Assembly: GCA_015062305.1 (NCBI GenBank)
Contig: SUUX01000008.1
Location: 1 to 64,000, forward strand
Direction of reading: 5' to 3'
Origin: Alphaproteobacteria bacterium
GTDB taxonomy: Bacteria; Pseudomonadota; Alphaproteobacteria; RF32; CAG-239
Length of the DNA stretch: 64,000 nucleotides
Shown here in pieces: positions 17,991 to 26,466 of the stretch. Numbering within the stretch: position 1 is the stretch's first letter; each line of letters opens with the position of its first letter. The position numbers and the translations under genes were made by a program. The notes under the pieces were generated by a model. That model was given only the letters and a program-made list of their open reading frames with translations. It was not told where the DNA came from and did no database searches.

Positions 17991-18019
17991 TTGCCAAAGT
18001 AAATCTATTATTGTAAATC
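17991..18019 (+). promoter_or_regulatory. Probable tRNA-Val promoter
   Basis: TTGCCA (17991-17996), 17-bp spacer, TAAATC (18014-18019), 11 bp before the tRNA 5' end. Confidence 0.5.
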
Positions 18020-18030
18020 AAAGAACACAA

Positions 18031-18106
18031 GGGTGTGTAGCTCAGTGGTATGAGCACTACGTTGACATCGTAGGGGTCGCTGGTTCGATCCCAGCCACAC
18101 CCACCA
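18031..18106 (+). tRNA. tRNA-Val (anticodon GAC), CCA encoded
   Basis: Cloverleaf read by eye: acceptor GGGTGTG pairs with CACACCC; D-arm GCTCAGTGGTATGAGC; anticodon stem CTACG/CGTAG with loop TTGACAT (GAC); T-arm with GGTTCGATCC; discriminator A and an encoded CCA at 18104-18106. murI starts 24 bp later and may be read from the same promoter. Confidence 0.95.
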
Positions 18107-18130
18107 TAACAACCTGCTAGCAGAGAAACC

Positions 18131-18913
18131 ATGAAGATTGGTGTTTTTGATTCTGGCCTCGGAGGCTTGGTTGTAACCAAAGCTTTCATAGAGGCTCTTC
18201 CCGAATATGACTATGTTTATTATGGCGATACAGAACATCTTCCCTATGGGGAAAAAAGTTCCGCTCAAATAATGCAATACACCATAAATGCCATCAAATA
18301 TCTAATTTCGCAAAAGTGCGGCTTAATTATTATTGCGTGCAATACAGCAACAGCCATATCTTTACGTTTCATTCAACAACACTTTATTCCGCATTATGCG
18401 CCAGACATCAAAGTTCTGGGAGTTGTGATCCCCACTGTGGAAGAAGCGTTGCTGTCTAATGCCTCAAAAGTTGGAGTTATAGCTACACAGGTTACTGTTA
18501 ACTCCCACATCTATCAACAAGAACTAGTCAAACTAAATCCACGTTTAAGTATAAAAGAAATAGCCGCTCCGGAATTGGTTCCTGCCATAGAAAATAATGA
18601 TTTTAAACTGGCTCAAAACTTATCTGTTCAATATGCATCTAAGTTTCAAGATGTCGATTCTTTAATATTAGGATGCACTCACTACCCTCTGCTCAAAGAA
18701 TGTTTTCGCCAAGCGCTACCTAAAGTAAACATTATTTCTCAAGATGAGCTAATGGGCAAAAAGTTAGCCGACTATCTCAAAAAGCATATAGAGATAGACA
18801 TTTGTCTTAGTCGCAATCAAGAAAGTCTGTTTTTTGTAAGCAACTGGAACGAACATTATCAAAAAGTTGCAGCAACACTGGTCCCTGGGATTCCTGTTCA
18901 AGAGGTCCGATAA
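18131..18913 (+). CDS. murI: Glutamate racemase
   Basis: 260 aa. Makes D-glutamate for peptidoglycan. FDSGLGGLVV and YYGDTEHLPYGEKS at the N-terminus; both catalytic cysteines are in place, in IIACNTATA and LGCTHYPLL. It overlaps the next gene's ATG by one base (TAATG), indicating coupled translation. Confidence 0.96.
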   Translation: MKIGVFDSGLGGLVVTKAFIEALPEYDYVYYGDTEHLPYGEKSSAQIMQYTINAIKYLISQKCGLIIIACNTATAISLRFIQQHFIPHYAPDIKVLGVVIPTVEEALLSNASKVGVIATQVTVNSHIYQQELVKLNPRLSIKEIAAPELVPAIENNDFKLAQNLSVQYASKFQDVDSLILGCTHYPLLKECFRQALPKVNIISQDELMGKKLADYLKKHIEIDICLSRNQESLFFVSNWNEHYQKVAATLVPGIPVQEVR

Positions 18914-19488
18914 TGCAAAAAGTATTTTATATTTTTCGGCATGGTGAAACCGATTATAACAAAGAAAGACGCTGGCAGGGCTGTGGCATAGATGCCCCTT
19001 TGAACTCCACGGGTGTTGAACAAGCCAAACAATTAACTGCCACATTGGCCAACAAAGATATTCAAATAATATATAGTAGCCCTCTACAAAGAGCCTTAAA
19101 GACAGCACATATAGTTGCCGATTCTCTAAACATACCCATAAAGATTATTCCCAATTTAAGAGAGGGAAATTTTGGGCAGGCAGAAGGAATGCTCAAAACA
19201 GAAATAGCCATCAAATTCAAAGATATTTTTCAAGAATGGTATTCTGACACCAATAATATGGATATATGTTTTCCGCAAGGAGAAACCAAACATCAGATGC
19301 AACAAAGGATGCTAGACGTTTTGGATCAGCTGATAAAAAAGCCGGAAACTGTTGTGAGCATAGCTTCTCATGGTAGTTCGATTCGCTATCTGCTTATGCA
19401 CTTTGGCTATCAACCCCACAAAATGCAAAATACCGCCCTCTATCGATTAGAATATGAGGACGGCATTTGGAGATTAGAGGTTTTATAA
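18913..19488 (+). CDS. Histidine phosphatase superfamily (phosphoglycerate mutase-like)
   Basis: 191 aa. The N-terminal phosphohistidine motif FRHGETDYN, the QGCGIDAPLNSTG loop, SSPLQRALKTAHIVA, the acid/base region LREGNFGQAEG and the second His in VSIASHGSSIRYL are all present. Broad-specificity phosphatase or cofactor-dependent mutase cannot be separated by eye; the length (under 200 aa) favours a phosphatase of the CobC/GpmB type. No cobalamin genes are nearby. Confidence 0.88.
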   Translation: MQKVFYIFRHGETDYNKERRWQGCGIDAPLNSTGVEQAKQLTATLANKDIQIIYSSPLQRALKTAHIVADSLNIPIKIIPNLREGNFGQAEGMLKTEIAIKFKDIFQEWYSDTNNMDICFPQGETKHQMQQRMLDVLDQLIKKPETVVSIASHGSSIRYLLMHFGYQPHKMQNTALYRLEYEDGIWRLEVL

Positions 19489-19489
19489 T

Positions 19490-19999
19490 CTAATCAATAA
19501 TCTCATCTGGATATATTCCATACAAAATTTGTCTTGGCACCCAGCCTTCTATCGTGTCAAACTGTATCAGACAAAAAGAGCTATTAACAGGACATTTTTT
19601 GATTTCTCCCACCACTTCATCTTCTACTTTTGCGACGATTCTGGATTTATAATCATCTTTAGCATAGATATTGTTTTCCCCCGGGCTCATTACTTTCACA
19701 AATCTTTTTCCTGCCAACATAGATTTGTGTACCCAACTTTCAGAGCCTTGCCAGTCTTTAATTTTTCTCCAAAGTTCAAATTCCGCTACAATTTCCACCG
19801 GTGCAGATTTTTGCATATATACCCACTCAATCGGGTATCTCGCTCCCGGGCCGGAGCGAGCATTGATTCTATTGGATCTTAAAGAAACAAAACGTGGCAC
19901 CGGCAAACCGGTTGCATCATTTTCTTCTGCTGGTTCTTGGGCAATAGCCACACCCAAAGAAAAAGCCATCATTGCCAAAACTGAAAAAAATGTTTTCAT
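19490..19999 (-). CDS. Secreted SH3-domain protein
   Basis: 169 aa with a signal peptide (SVLAMMAFSLGVAIAQ). The bacterial SH3-like core reads RSNRINARSGPGARYPIEWVY, then PVEIVAEFELWRKIKDWQGSESWVH; a second half-repeat ends in GWVPRQILYG. This matches the alphaproteobacterial SH3b/DUF1058 family, periplasmic proteins thought to bind peptidoglycan or peptides. GAGGG precedes the ATG. It converges on the phosphatase gene with 1 bp between. Confidence 0.87.
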   Translation of the reverse strand: MKTFFSVLAMMAFSLGVAIAQEPAEENDATGLPVPRFVSLRSNRINARSGPGARYPIEWVYMQKSAPVEIVAEFELWRKIKDWQGSESWVHKSMLAGKRFVKVMSPGENNIYAKDDYKSRIVAKVEDEVVGEIKKCPVNSSFCLIQFDTIEGWVPRQILYGIYPDEIID

Positions 20000-20098
20000 A
20001 TTGCCCTCTTTTAAATCTTTTTTTATTCCATTGTTTTCATTATGATGATATTAGATGAATAAATTGTAAAAAACACATCATGGAAAGGAAATTTTTTT

Positions 20099-21208
20099 AT
20101 GGATATCTTAAAAGTTGCACAAGACCTCATCAAATTTCGTACCGAAACAGGATGTATTGCAGAAATAAACAAGCTTATGACATACGTTCAAAACTTATTT
20201 CAAGGCACCTCTGCAAAAATAGATATATATCGAAATATAGAGCAAGCTCCTGTTTTCTTTGTTCGCAACTCAGATGCAGATAATTTTGATGTTTTGATTC
20301 TTGGTCACATAGATGTTGTTGCAGCTCCGGATTCTATGTTTGAGCCACATATTGAAAACGGTAAAATGTATGCCAGAGGCAGTTTAGATATGAAGTCTTT
20401 CGCCGCAGTGGCTCTCAATACGATGGAGTATGTTTTACAAAACAATTTACCCATAAAATTCGGAGTAATTTTATCTTCAGACGAAGAGAAGGGAAGCCAC
20501 GGTACAGAAGCTTTCATGCAACAAAATCCAAACCTTAGAGCCAAAATAGTATTAGACAACGATGTGGGTGGAGATATCAGTAAAATAATTTTGAAATGCA
20601 AAAATCCTGTGTTTGTAAAATTGATTGCAAAAGGTAAAGCTGCGCATGGCTCTAGGCCATGGGACGGCATAGATGCCAACGAAAAGATAATGCAAAGCAT
20701 TGCAAATCTTCGCCAATATTATCCTTATTATTCTAAAGATGGCCAAATTCCTTCCGACCAATGGATAGACACACTCCATGTTGCCAAAATTTGTGGTGGC
20801 AATGTTGCTAATGTTATCTCCGATTATTGTGAGGCTTTGTGTGATATTCGCCTCACCGAAAACAGCAGTATAGAAGAGCTAGAGCAAAACCTAAAGAAAT
20901 CTCTTGTGTCTGGAGTTTCATATCAAATAGTCTCTTCTTCCACACCTGTTGTTATGGATCCGCAAGATCCTTATATTGTTGATTACAAACGGTTTGCTGA
21001 AAAGATTCTTTCTCGTTCTATTAGTTTTGAATACGAAGGAGGAGCAACCGATTCTAGAGCTTTTGCCGTTAGAGGCTCTACAGTTATTATGCACTCAGGC
21101 AGTGGAGAAGGTATGCACGCAGAAGGAGAATATGTAGAGCTGGATTCTGTTTTACAAATAGCAGATATTCAACGTCAATTTGTTGAAAAACTATCTCAAA
21201 GCAAATAG
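20099..21208 (+). CDS. M20 family metallopeptidase (ArgE/DapE-like)
   Basis: 369 aa. Zinc ligands: LGHIDVVAAP (first His and the following Asp), YARGSLDMKSFAA (bridging Asp), SSDEEKGSHG (catalytic Glu-Glu), DNDVGGD, and the C-terminal HAEGEYV. The dimerisation domain has KGKAAHGSRPWDGIDANEK. The family includes acetylornithine deacetylase, succinyl-diaminopimelate desuccinylase and dipeptidases; the substrate cannot be chosen from sequence. GGAAAGGAAA precedes the ATG. Confidence 0.88.
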   Translation: MDILKVAQDLIKFRTETGCIAEINKLMTYVQNLFQGTSAKIDIYRNIEQAPVFFVRNSDADNFDVLILGHIDVVAAPDSMFEPHIENGKMYARGSLDMKSFAAVALNTMEYVLQNNLPIKFGVILSSDEEKGSHGTEAFMQQNPNLRAKIVLDNDVGGDISKIILKCKNPVFVKLIAKGKAAHGSRPWDGIDANEKIMQSIANLRQYYPYYSKDGQIPSDQWIDTLHVAKICGGNVANVISDYCEALCDIRLTENSSIEELEQNLKKSLVSGVSYQIVSSSTPVVMDPQDPYIVDYKRFAEKILSRSISFEYEGGATDSRAFAVRGSTVIMHSGSGEGMHAEGEYVELDSVLQIADIQRQFVEKLSQSK

Positions 21209-21282
21209 CCCATATGTTTATAGTTAATGCTTAAGCAGAACTTTATAGAGAGGCAATGATTGTTTTTTTTAGAAAATGGTTC

Positions 21283-21311
21283 TTGCTAATTTTTATTCTA
21301 TTCTGTATAAA
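21283..21311 (+). promoter_or_regulatory. tRNA-Arg promoter
   Basis: TTGCTA (21283-21288), 17-bp spacer, TATAAA (21306-21311), ending 10 bp before the tRNA. Confidence 0.65.
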
Positions 21312-21321
21312 GTAGCTTATA

Positions 21322-21398
21322 GCCGGCGTAGCTCATCAGGATAGAGCAACAGTTTCCTAAACTGTGGGTAGTGGGTTCGAGTCCCTCCGCTGGCGCCA
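21322..21398 (+). tRNA. tRNA-Arg (anticodon CCT), CCA encoded
   Basis: Acceptor GCCGGCG pairs with CGCTGGC (one G-T); anticodon stem ACAGT/ACTGT with loop TTCCTAA (CCT); T-arm GGTTCGAGTCC; discriminator G; CCA at 21396-21398. Confidence 0.95.
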
Positions 21399-21532
21399 CA
21401 AAAAATCCTGCTTGAAAAGCAGGTTTTTTTTGTTTGCAACAGCAGGGACACGAACCCACTAAAAGGTGGGTTTGACTACCAGCAATAGGCGAGACACTGT
21501 ATCGCCGGTTTTGCATATTGCAAAAATTGCGC
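21380..21532 (+). repeat. Tandem repeat copy 1, starting in the T-arm of tRNA-Arg
   Basis: From inside the tRNA T-arm (21380) through its CCA end, terminator and about 100 bp beyond, this sequence recurs at 21559 with a constant 179-bp offset and a handful of substitutions. It contains a reverse-orientation T-arm look-alike (AGGGACACGAACCCACT, 21444-21460) and a small hairpin CCCACTAAAAGGTGGG. Confidence 0.85.
21407..21431 (+). terminator. Intrinsic terminator of tRNA-Arg
   Basis: Stem CCTGCTT/AAGCAGG with a 3-nt loop (21407-21423) followed by eight T (21424-21431). Confidence 0.85.
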
Positions 21533-21558
21533 CTGTGCAACTTGAGCAAAGCGAAAGT

Positions 21559-21710
21559 AGTCCCTCCGCTGGCGCCACAAAAAATCCTGCTTGAAAAGCA
21601 GGTTTTTTTTGTTCGCAACAGCAGGGACACGAAGCCACTAAAAGGTGGGTTTGACTACCAGCAATAGGCAAGACATTATATTGCCGGTTTACATATTTCA
21701 AAAATTGCGC
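21559..21710 (+). repeat. Tandem repeat copy 2, duplicated tRNA-Arg 3' end and terminator
   Basis: Second copy, including the tRNA 3' segment, discriminator-CCA and the same terminator (stem 21586-21602, T-run 21603-21610). Only the last 20 nt of the tRNA are present, so it is not a tRNA gene. The copy ends at the stop codon of the downstream convergent gene. Differences from copy 1 include a Cys-loop T/C change, G/A changes and one single-base indel. Confidence 0.85.
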
Positions 21711-22042
21711 TAATCCACATACAAAACTTGATTATCGCCACCTACACAATGCTGAGTTAATTTGCCGTTTGATTTAGAAATGACAACAAAACACTGATGG
21801 TCTGTTGGTGCAGATGCCGTATATACCGTTGGTGTAGCCAAAGAACTACCAACAGCAAATCCTACCAAACCAGAAAATACCGCCAAAAAAGGATCATGAT
21901 TATGATGATGCTTGATTCGTCCATGTTTGTGGTGTAACACAATCGGTGCCGGATGGGGTTTGGGGGCTCTGTGCTTGGGTTTTGCCATTGCTGGAGTTGT
22001 CAAAAGACAAATTGCTGTTAAACAAGCTATAAACTTTTTCAT
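21710..22042 (-). CDS. Secreted His-rich small protein, unknown
   Basis: 110 aa from the ATG at 22042, with AAAGGA seven bases upstream; the ATG at 22048 sits on top of that site. Signal peptide ACLTAICLLTTPAMA. A mature basic His/Pro-rich stretch, residues about 22-50 (PKPHPAPIVLHHKHGRIKHH), might bind metal, then a Gly-rich hydrophobic segment (FSGLVGFAVGSSLA) and a Cys pair near the C-terminus (QCFVVIS, QHCVGGD). This resembles small envelope proteins with a glycine-zipper-like segment. No family assigned. Confidence 0.7.
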   Translation of the reverse strand: MKKFIACLTAICLLTTPAMAKPKHRAPKPHPAPIVLHHKHGRIKHHHNHDPFLAVFSGLVGFAVGSSLATPTVYTASAPTDHQCFVVISKSNGKLTQHCVGGDNQVLYVD

Positions 22043-22109
22043 AATCATTTCCTTTCAAAAGTTTTATCTACTGGTTATAACGAAAAGCCCTATGAAAAAG
22101 TTCAAAAAA

Positions 22110-22140
22110 AATCTCCGAGAATGGTATCGGAGATTTTTTT
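22110..22140. terminator. Intrinsic terminator downstream of the nitronate monooxygenase-like gene
   Basis: Nine-bp stem AATCTCCGA/TCGGAGATT (22110-22118 and 22127-22135) with T-runs on both strands. It lies 8 bp past the stop of the minus-strand gene at 22144. Confidence 0.85.
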
Positions 22141-22143
22141 AGT

Positions 22144-23532
22144 TTATTTTCCTTGCTTGATTCTTTCAATCAATTCTTTAACAGAAGGCACTCCATTTCT
22201 ATAAAGCGGGTCTGTTGCAAAGCGATATACCTGATGTCCGGCAAACAGCAAATTATCAACAATGCTTCCATTATGGCTAACATCATAGAGTGTTTTGTGA
22301 ATGCAATAAGAACGAGGGTCAGGCAATCTTCCTGTAGAACCTTTAGTTTGTGACCAAGAAGAAAATTGGCACTGAGACAAGCAACCAACACAATTTTTGC
22401 GATCTTCTTTCATTTGAGACCATTCATTTGGCTGCAAAAACACAACAGTATTATCTGGTGTTTCTTTAACAATCGAATATCCTGCATTAATTTGGTTATT
22501 CGCTTTTTCTAAATCTGCAACACTAACATACACTGTTTTGCCTGCGCCAATAACCAAAGGCTCAGTCTTATCTGCTGTAGCCTCATTTGAAAACTCAACT
22601 TCTCCTTGCTTGCGTTCCATCAGACGAGAAAGAAAAGAGTTTTTTATTGCAGAAGAAAAGAAGCCGGTTGGGCTAAATTTTTGCAAAATAACATCGCCTT
22701 TTTTCACCTGCAACATAAGCTTTTTCCACGCATCACTAATAGGACTCTCTTTAGTAATCATTGGTCTGGTACCAAATTGGAATGCAATTTTTCCGATATC
22801 AGGATTATCAATATAGTCTTGCCAATCTTCCAATGCCCAAACACCACCAGCCAAGATAATAGGCTTTTCTTCTAATCCCAAACTGTTCATCAACCGACGC
22901 AATTCAACCAATCTGTTGTAAGGTGTTTGAGGAGAATTAGGGTCTTCTGCATTAGACAGACCATTGTGTCCTCCGGCCAACCATGGATCCTCATATACCA
23001 CGCCACCCAGATATTCCATAAATCTGTTATAAGCACGTTTCCACAACACTTGAAAAGCTCTGGCAGAAGATACAATAGGATAGTAATACACCCCGAATTT
23101 AGAAGCAATTTCACCCAAATTATATGGCAAACCTGCACCACAGGTCACACCATTAATCAAGCCTTTTGCTTTTTCCAGCACTCCTGTCAAAATCTGCTGA
23201 GAACCAGCCAATTCCCACAACATATTCATATGAATACGGCCTTCTCCTCCAGAAACTTCATGTGCAATCTGAGCTTGTGCCAAGCACCCTTTAATAGACT
23301 GTTCAACCATCTCTTTGTGACGAGAAGGGCGATCTTTGTTCAGATATTTTTCAAAAATAACATTTCCGTTATCATCATAAAAGTCTGGGCTGACTCCAGA
23401 AAATGTTCCTACACAATTTTCTTTAGCCCAAGCCCCGCAGGATTTACCATCACTGGCATTAATTCCTTTTCCTCCTTCAATCAGAGGAAATACCTCTTTT
23501 CCGGAAATCATAATCGGATTTAAATTTTTCAA
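22144..23532 (-). CDS. Nitronate monooxygenase/2-nitropropane dioxygenase-like flavoprotein
   Basis: 462 aa TIM-barrel flavoprotein. Family-like elements: the first strand MISGKEVFPLIEGGKGI, GVTCGAGLPYN, the loop GGHNGLS (the FMN/catalytic GGHxG of the family), PIILAGGVWALEDW and AFQFGTRPM (phosphate binding). It carries an extra C-terminal segment with a Cys cluster, CVGCLSQCQFSSW plus SYCIH, not in classic enzymes and possibly a metal site. The start is a TTG at 23532 with AAGGA seven bases upstream; the first ATG (residue 8) has no ribosome site. Substrate unknown. Confidence 0.85.
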   Translation of the reverse strand: MKNLNPIMISGKEVFPLIEGGKGINASDGKSCGAWAKENCVGTFSGVSPDFYDDNGNVIFEKYLNKDRPSRHKEMVEQSIKGCLAQAQIAHEVSGGEGRIHMNMLWELAGSQQILTGVLEKAKGLINGVTCGAGLPYNLGEIASKFGVYYYPIVSSARAFQVLWKRAYNRFMEYLGGVVYEDPWLAGGHNGLSNAEDPNSPQTPYNRLVELRRLMNSLGLEEKPIILAGGVWALEDWQDYIDNPDIGKIAFQFGTRPMITKESPISDAWKKLMLQVKKGDVILQKFSPTGFFSSAIKNSFLSRLMERKQGEVEFSNEATADKTEPLVIGAGKTVYVSVADLEKANNQINAGYSIVKETPDNTVVFLQPNEWSQMKEDRKNCVGCLSQCQFSSWSQTKGSTGRLPDPRSYCIHKTLYDVSHNGSIVDNLLFAGHQVYRFATDPLYRNGVPSVKELIERIKQGK

Positions 23533-23579
23533 TGTTTTTTCCTTAAAAACTTATAAATAACGTCACCAATATAAAGAGT

Positions 23580-25040
23580 TTATGGCGCCAATTCAAGTAA
23601 ATTATAAGATATTTCATTTGTAGAAACCAATGCAATAATCATACAAATAAGCGCATACACTTGCAACATATCGGTTATAGACTTATTTTGTAGGATAGGC
23701 GCATCCTTTTGATATTTGTGTATAATTTTATTAATGGCGACCAATGTAAATGTTGCTAATATTGTCTGAGTTCCGATTCCCATCATCTTCAACACATCTT
23801 TTAGCGGTTCCAATAGCTTGCCCAAAAAGCCAAAAAATAACAAATAAAAGGTAATTGCCACATAAGAAATTTTTTGCATTTTTTGTTCAAAGGCATGGCG
23901 AATAGCTTTTTCTTGCGATACTTTTTCTTGCGACAGATTGTCTACTTCGATTCCTCTGATTTTTTCAGGTCCCATTATTTGTTTTTTCTTATTGTGCATA
24001 TCGTGATAAAATTTATCATCTGTCATGCACAACCCACATCCTTTGGTGGTAAAATACACATGATTAGGGTTATTTTTGCACTGTCTAAGATGGTGCATTA
24101 GTTTCCACAAATGCTCCTGCCATTCATAGGCCGTTGGACGTTTTGCGCTTTTTGTAAAAGCTCTTTCAAACATTTCTAAGGTATCTTTGTCAAAATATTC
24201 ATGCAGGCTATAAGGGTGAGGAGCTTGGTATTTATCTGGCCACAAACCATAAGCATAATGATATTGTTCGATTCTATTTTGTATAGTCAACATCTCATCA
24301 TCTGTTTTTCGTGGAGAACCTGAATATGGATGAATACCGTTATTCAGCAATCTAAAGATAATCACAGCCAGAGCAAACTTATCTTGTTCTTCTCCCATTT
24401 CATTGCAGGTCAAATTCATTCCTTCAGGATATATATATTCTTCGCTTACGAATTCTGCCGGATATCTGTTATTTTTTTCTCCTTTAATAGAGAAGCCATC
24501 ACAATCCACCATCGCTACCAACATATTGTTTTTATACACCGACACATTAGATGGTTTTAGGTCCACAATATAGTGACCGCATTTGTGCAAAGATGTAACC
24601 ATAGAAGCCACATTATATGCGGCAAAAATTCTGTATGCATATTTTTCTGAAAGACCCAACTTTTTCCTCACCGCTTTTTGCATCAGATGATCCAAAGACA
24701 CAGCCGCTTCCATATTAATCAAAGGCATCAGATATCCTACACAGAAACCTTGTTCGTCTTCCAACAGTGCTTCTGGCCATGCGATTTGGGTATATTCGAT
24801 TCCATCTGCCTCCACTGGAGGAAAATGAGGTTTATTTAGTAACATTGCCTCCAGTTTTTGACGATTCGTTCTGCTTTTTTCGGTATTATGAAAAATTTTA
24901 GCAACCAATTCTTTTCGTTCTTGCACGCTATATATCTTGCCGGAAGCTCCACCTCTATTGAGCATTTTTCCAAGCAAAACTTTGCCAAAAGAACCATCGG
25001 CATATACTGCATTAAAAATCACACCTTCTGCACCGGCCAT
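23580..25040 (-). CDS. Membrane-anchored protein kinase of a vWA-PP2C-kinase triad
   Basis: 486 aa. Kinase features: glycine-rich loop MLNRGGASGKIY, the ATP-binding Lys in LVAKIF, catalytic HYIVDLKPSNV (D..K..N) and the metal site in DCDGFS (DFG-like). This is the divergent kinase type of COG4248 found with vWA and PP2C proteins. After the kinase lobe there is a Cys/His cluster (CKNNPNHVYFTTKGCGLC), probably a zinc ribbon, then about three membrane helices (residues ~395-480), placing the kinase at the inner membrane. It starts 2 bp before the PP2C stop. Confidence 0.82.
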   Translation of the reverse strand: MAGAEGVIFNAVYADGSFGKVLLGKMLNRGGASGKIYSVQERKELVAKIFHNTEKSRTNRQKLEAMLLNKPHFPPVEADGIEYTQIAWPEALLEDEQGFCVGYLMPLINMEAAVSLDHLMQKAVRKKLGLSEKYAYRIFAAYNVASMVTSLHKCGHYIVDLKPSNVSVYKNNMLVAMVDCDGFSIKGEKNNRYPAEFVSEEYIYPEGMNLTCNEMGEEQDKFALAVIIFRLLNNGIHPYSGSPRKTDDEMLTIQNRIEQYHYAYGLWPDKYQAPHPYSLHEYFDKDTLEMFERAFTKSAKRPTAYEWQEHLWKLMHHLRQCKNNPNHVYFTTKGCGLCMTDDKFYHDMHNKKKQIMGPEKIRGIEVDNLSQEKVSQEKAIRHAFEQKMQKISYVAITFYLLFFGFLGKLLEPLKDVLKMMGIGTQTILATFTLVAINKIIHKYQKDAPILQNKSITDMLQVYALICMIIALVSTNEISYNLLELAP

Positions 25041-25041
25041 G

Positions 25042-25785
25042 TTAACTTACCTTTATCCAAACCAAAGTTTTGTCATCAGAGTTTATTCTTTGCGCTTTAG
25101 GCATATTCAACGTGTTAGCCAAAGCTTTTGTAGCTTTTGTTTTGTTTTTTTCTTGGGTTAAAAAACTATCTATCGGCGCAATAAATCCTTGCTCAATTTC
25201 TTTATAATCTTTGCTAAAAGAAAAGTTTGTTAACCCGTCACTCATCAAAAAAATAGAAGATGCGTCTTCAAAAAAAGTAAGCCGCAGATTTTCGCACCAA
25301 GCTTGTTGTGTAAAGAAAAAAGTTTCACAAGCAAAGTCACCGTTTTCTGGGCGAGAAGCCACAAAATTTGAGCAATTACCTTTCAGAGCAATCGCAGCGC
25401 CATCACCAATATGAAAAAACATTCCCTGATTTTTATTATATACAACACCAACAACTGTGGCCGCAAAATCAGCGATTCCTTTTTCAGATTTATATTTATT
25501 AAACCTATGACATATCAATTTTTCTCTAGCCACCTTCAGCGCTCTGCGAACATTTTCTTTCATGTCCGAAAATTTTGCATTTTTAAGCAAATCACACAAG
25601 GTTTCACAGACAATTCTAGCACCAATTTTGCCAAATTTTGCCGAGCCTGCACCATCAGAAACCACAGCCACAAAGTTTTTCCCCGATTTGTACAAGCTAT
25701 AATCTTGGCACGGTTGCTTCAGATGCGAATGTGCTGCACCTTTCACACTTGCCGAAACAACCCTCAAGCTACGGCTATTCTTCAT
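25042..25785 (-). CDS. PP2C-type protein phosphatase
   Basis: 247 aa. PP2C metal motifs: N-terminal CQDYSLY, FVAVVSDGAGSAKFGKIGA (DG with metal Asp), MFFHIGDGAAIAL, and FLMSDGLTNFS. It removes phosphate from Ser/Thr, presumably reversing the adjacent kinase. It overlaps the vWA gene by 11 bp and the kinase gene starts at its end, so the three are translated as a unit. Confidence 0.9.
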   Translation of the reverse strand: MKNSRSLRVVSASVKGAAHSHLKQPCQDYSLYKSGKNFVAVVSDGAGSAKFGKIGARIVCETLCDLLKNAKFSDMKENVRRALKVAREKLICHRFNKYKSEKGIADFAATVVGVVYNKNQGMFFHIGDGAAIALKGNCSNFVASRPENGDFACETFFFTQQAWCENLRLTFFEDASSIFLMSDGLTNFSFSKDYKEIEQGFIAPIDSFLTQEKNKTKATKALANTLNMPKAQRINSDDKTLVWIKVS

Positions 25786-26455
25786 CCCAATCTCCGGTGT
25801 CTTCTAGCAAATCAGGCGCATTGGGAGCAGCTCTGGAAATGCAAGAAACACTACGGCTTAACCATAAGAAAAATTCAGTAAACTTTAGCCCTGTCAAGCG
25901 TTTTGGCGCCATGGTTGAAAATTTCCCCAGTTTCTCCAGATTAGCCTCTTGGGTACCAACAGCATGAATCACAACTTTTTTATTTTCTTGTGCTTTTCGG
26001 CATTTTTGAGCAACCATTTCCCAGTCATAATCGGTAGGCTCTCCGTCACTAATCAAAAATATCCATGGACGTTTAGATGTTATTCCGCAACTGTCATATA
26101 GACATTTTTGTTTTTCTATTTTGAGCAAAGCCAATTCCATAGCTTTTCCCAGAGGGGTAAGCCCTCCGGCTTCCATTGTCGGAGCCTCAAAGTTCATAGC
26201 ATCAATCCAGTCAGAAGAAATTTCTGCTTCATCTTTACCAAACGCCTTAATGATAAGCAACTGCACTCTTGAGCTTGCATCAATATCATCTTTTAATTCT
26301 TTTTCCAAAGCCTTAAGTCCGGCATTTAGTTGTTTTATTGGTTCTCCTCTCATTGAGCCGGAGCAATCCAAAACCAATACACACGGAGTACGTTCATTGG
26401 CGTTGTCAGCAAATTCCACATAAGGAATCAATTCATTTTCAATATCATCAACCAT
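25775..26455 (-). CDS. von Willebrand factor A protein, TerY-like
   Basis: 226 aa. The MIDAS motif is intact: LVLDCSGSMRGEPI (DxSxS), TPLGKAMELAL (T), and WIFLISDGEPTDYDWE (D). This is the TerY-like member of the triad described in tellurium-resistance-linked systems. CAGGTG precedes the ATG. It starts 11 bp after the small lipoprotein gene, so that gene may belong to the operon. No other ter genes (terB, C, D, F) are in the window. Confidence 0.88.
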   Translation of the reverse strand: MVDDIENELIPYVEFADNANERTPCVLVLDCSGSMRGEPIKQLNAGLKALEKELKDDIDASSRVQLLIIKAFGKDEAEISSDWIDAMNFEAPTMEAGGLTPLGKAMELALLKIEKQKCLYDSCGITSKRPWIFLISDGEPTDYDWEMVAQKCRKAQENKKVVIHAVGTQEANLEKLGKFSTMAPKRLTGLKFTEFFLWLSRSVSCISRAAPNAPDLLEDTGDWDEE

Positions 26456-26466
26456 GGTTCACCTGC

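Noticed and set aside
17902..18277. Open frames over tRNA-Val on both strands
   Set aside because: They cover a complete tRNA and its promoter and have no ribosome site or family resemblance.
21298..21701. Two minus-strand frames of 80 and 110 codons over the tRNA-Arg repeats
   Set aside because: They run through a tRNA gene and terminators, the two translations differ only by the DNA duplication, and such tRNA-antisense frames are a common annotation artefact.
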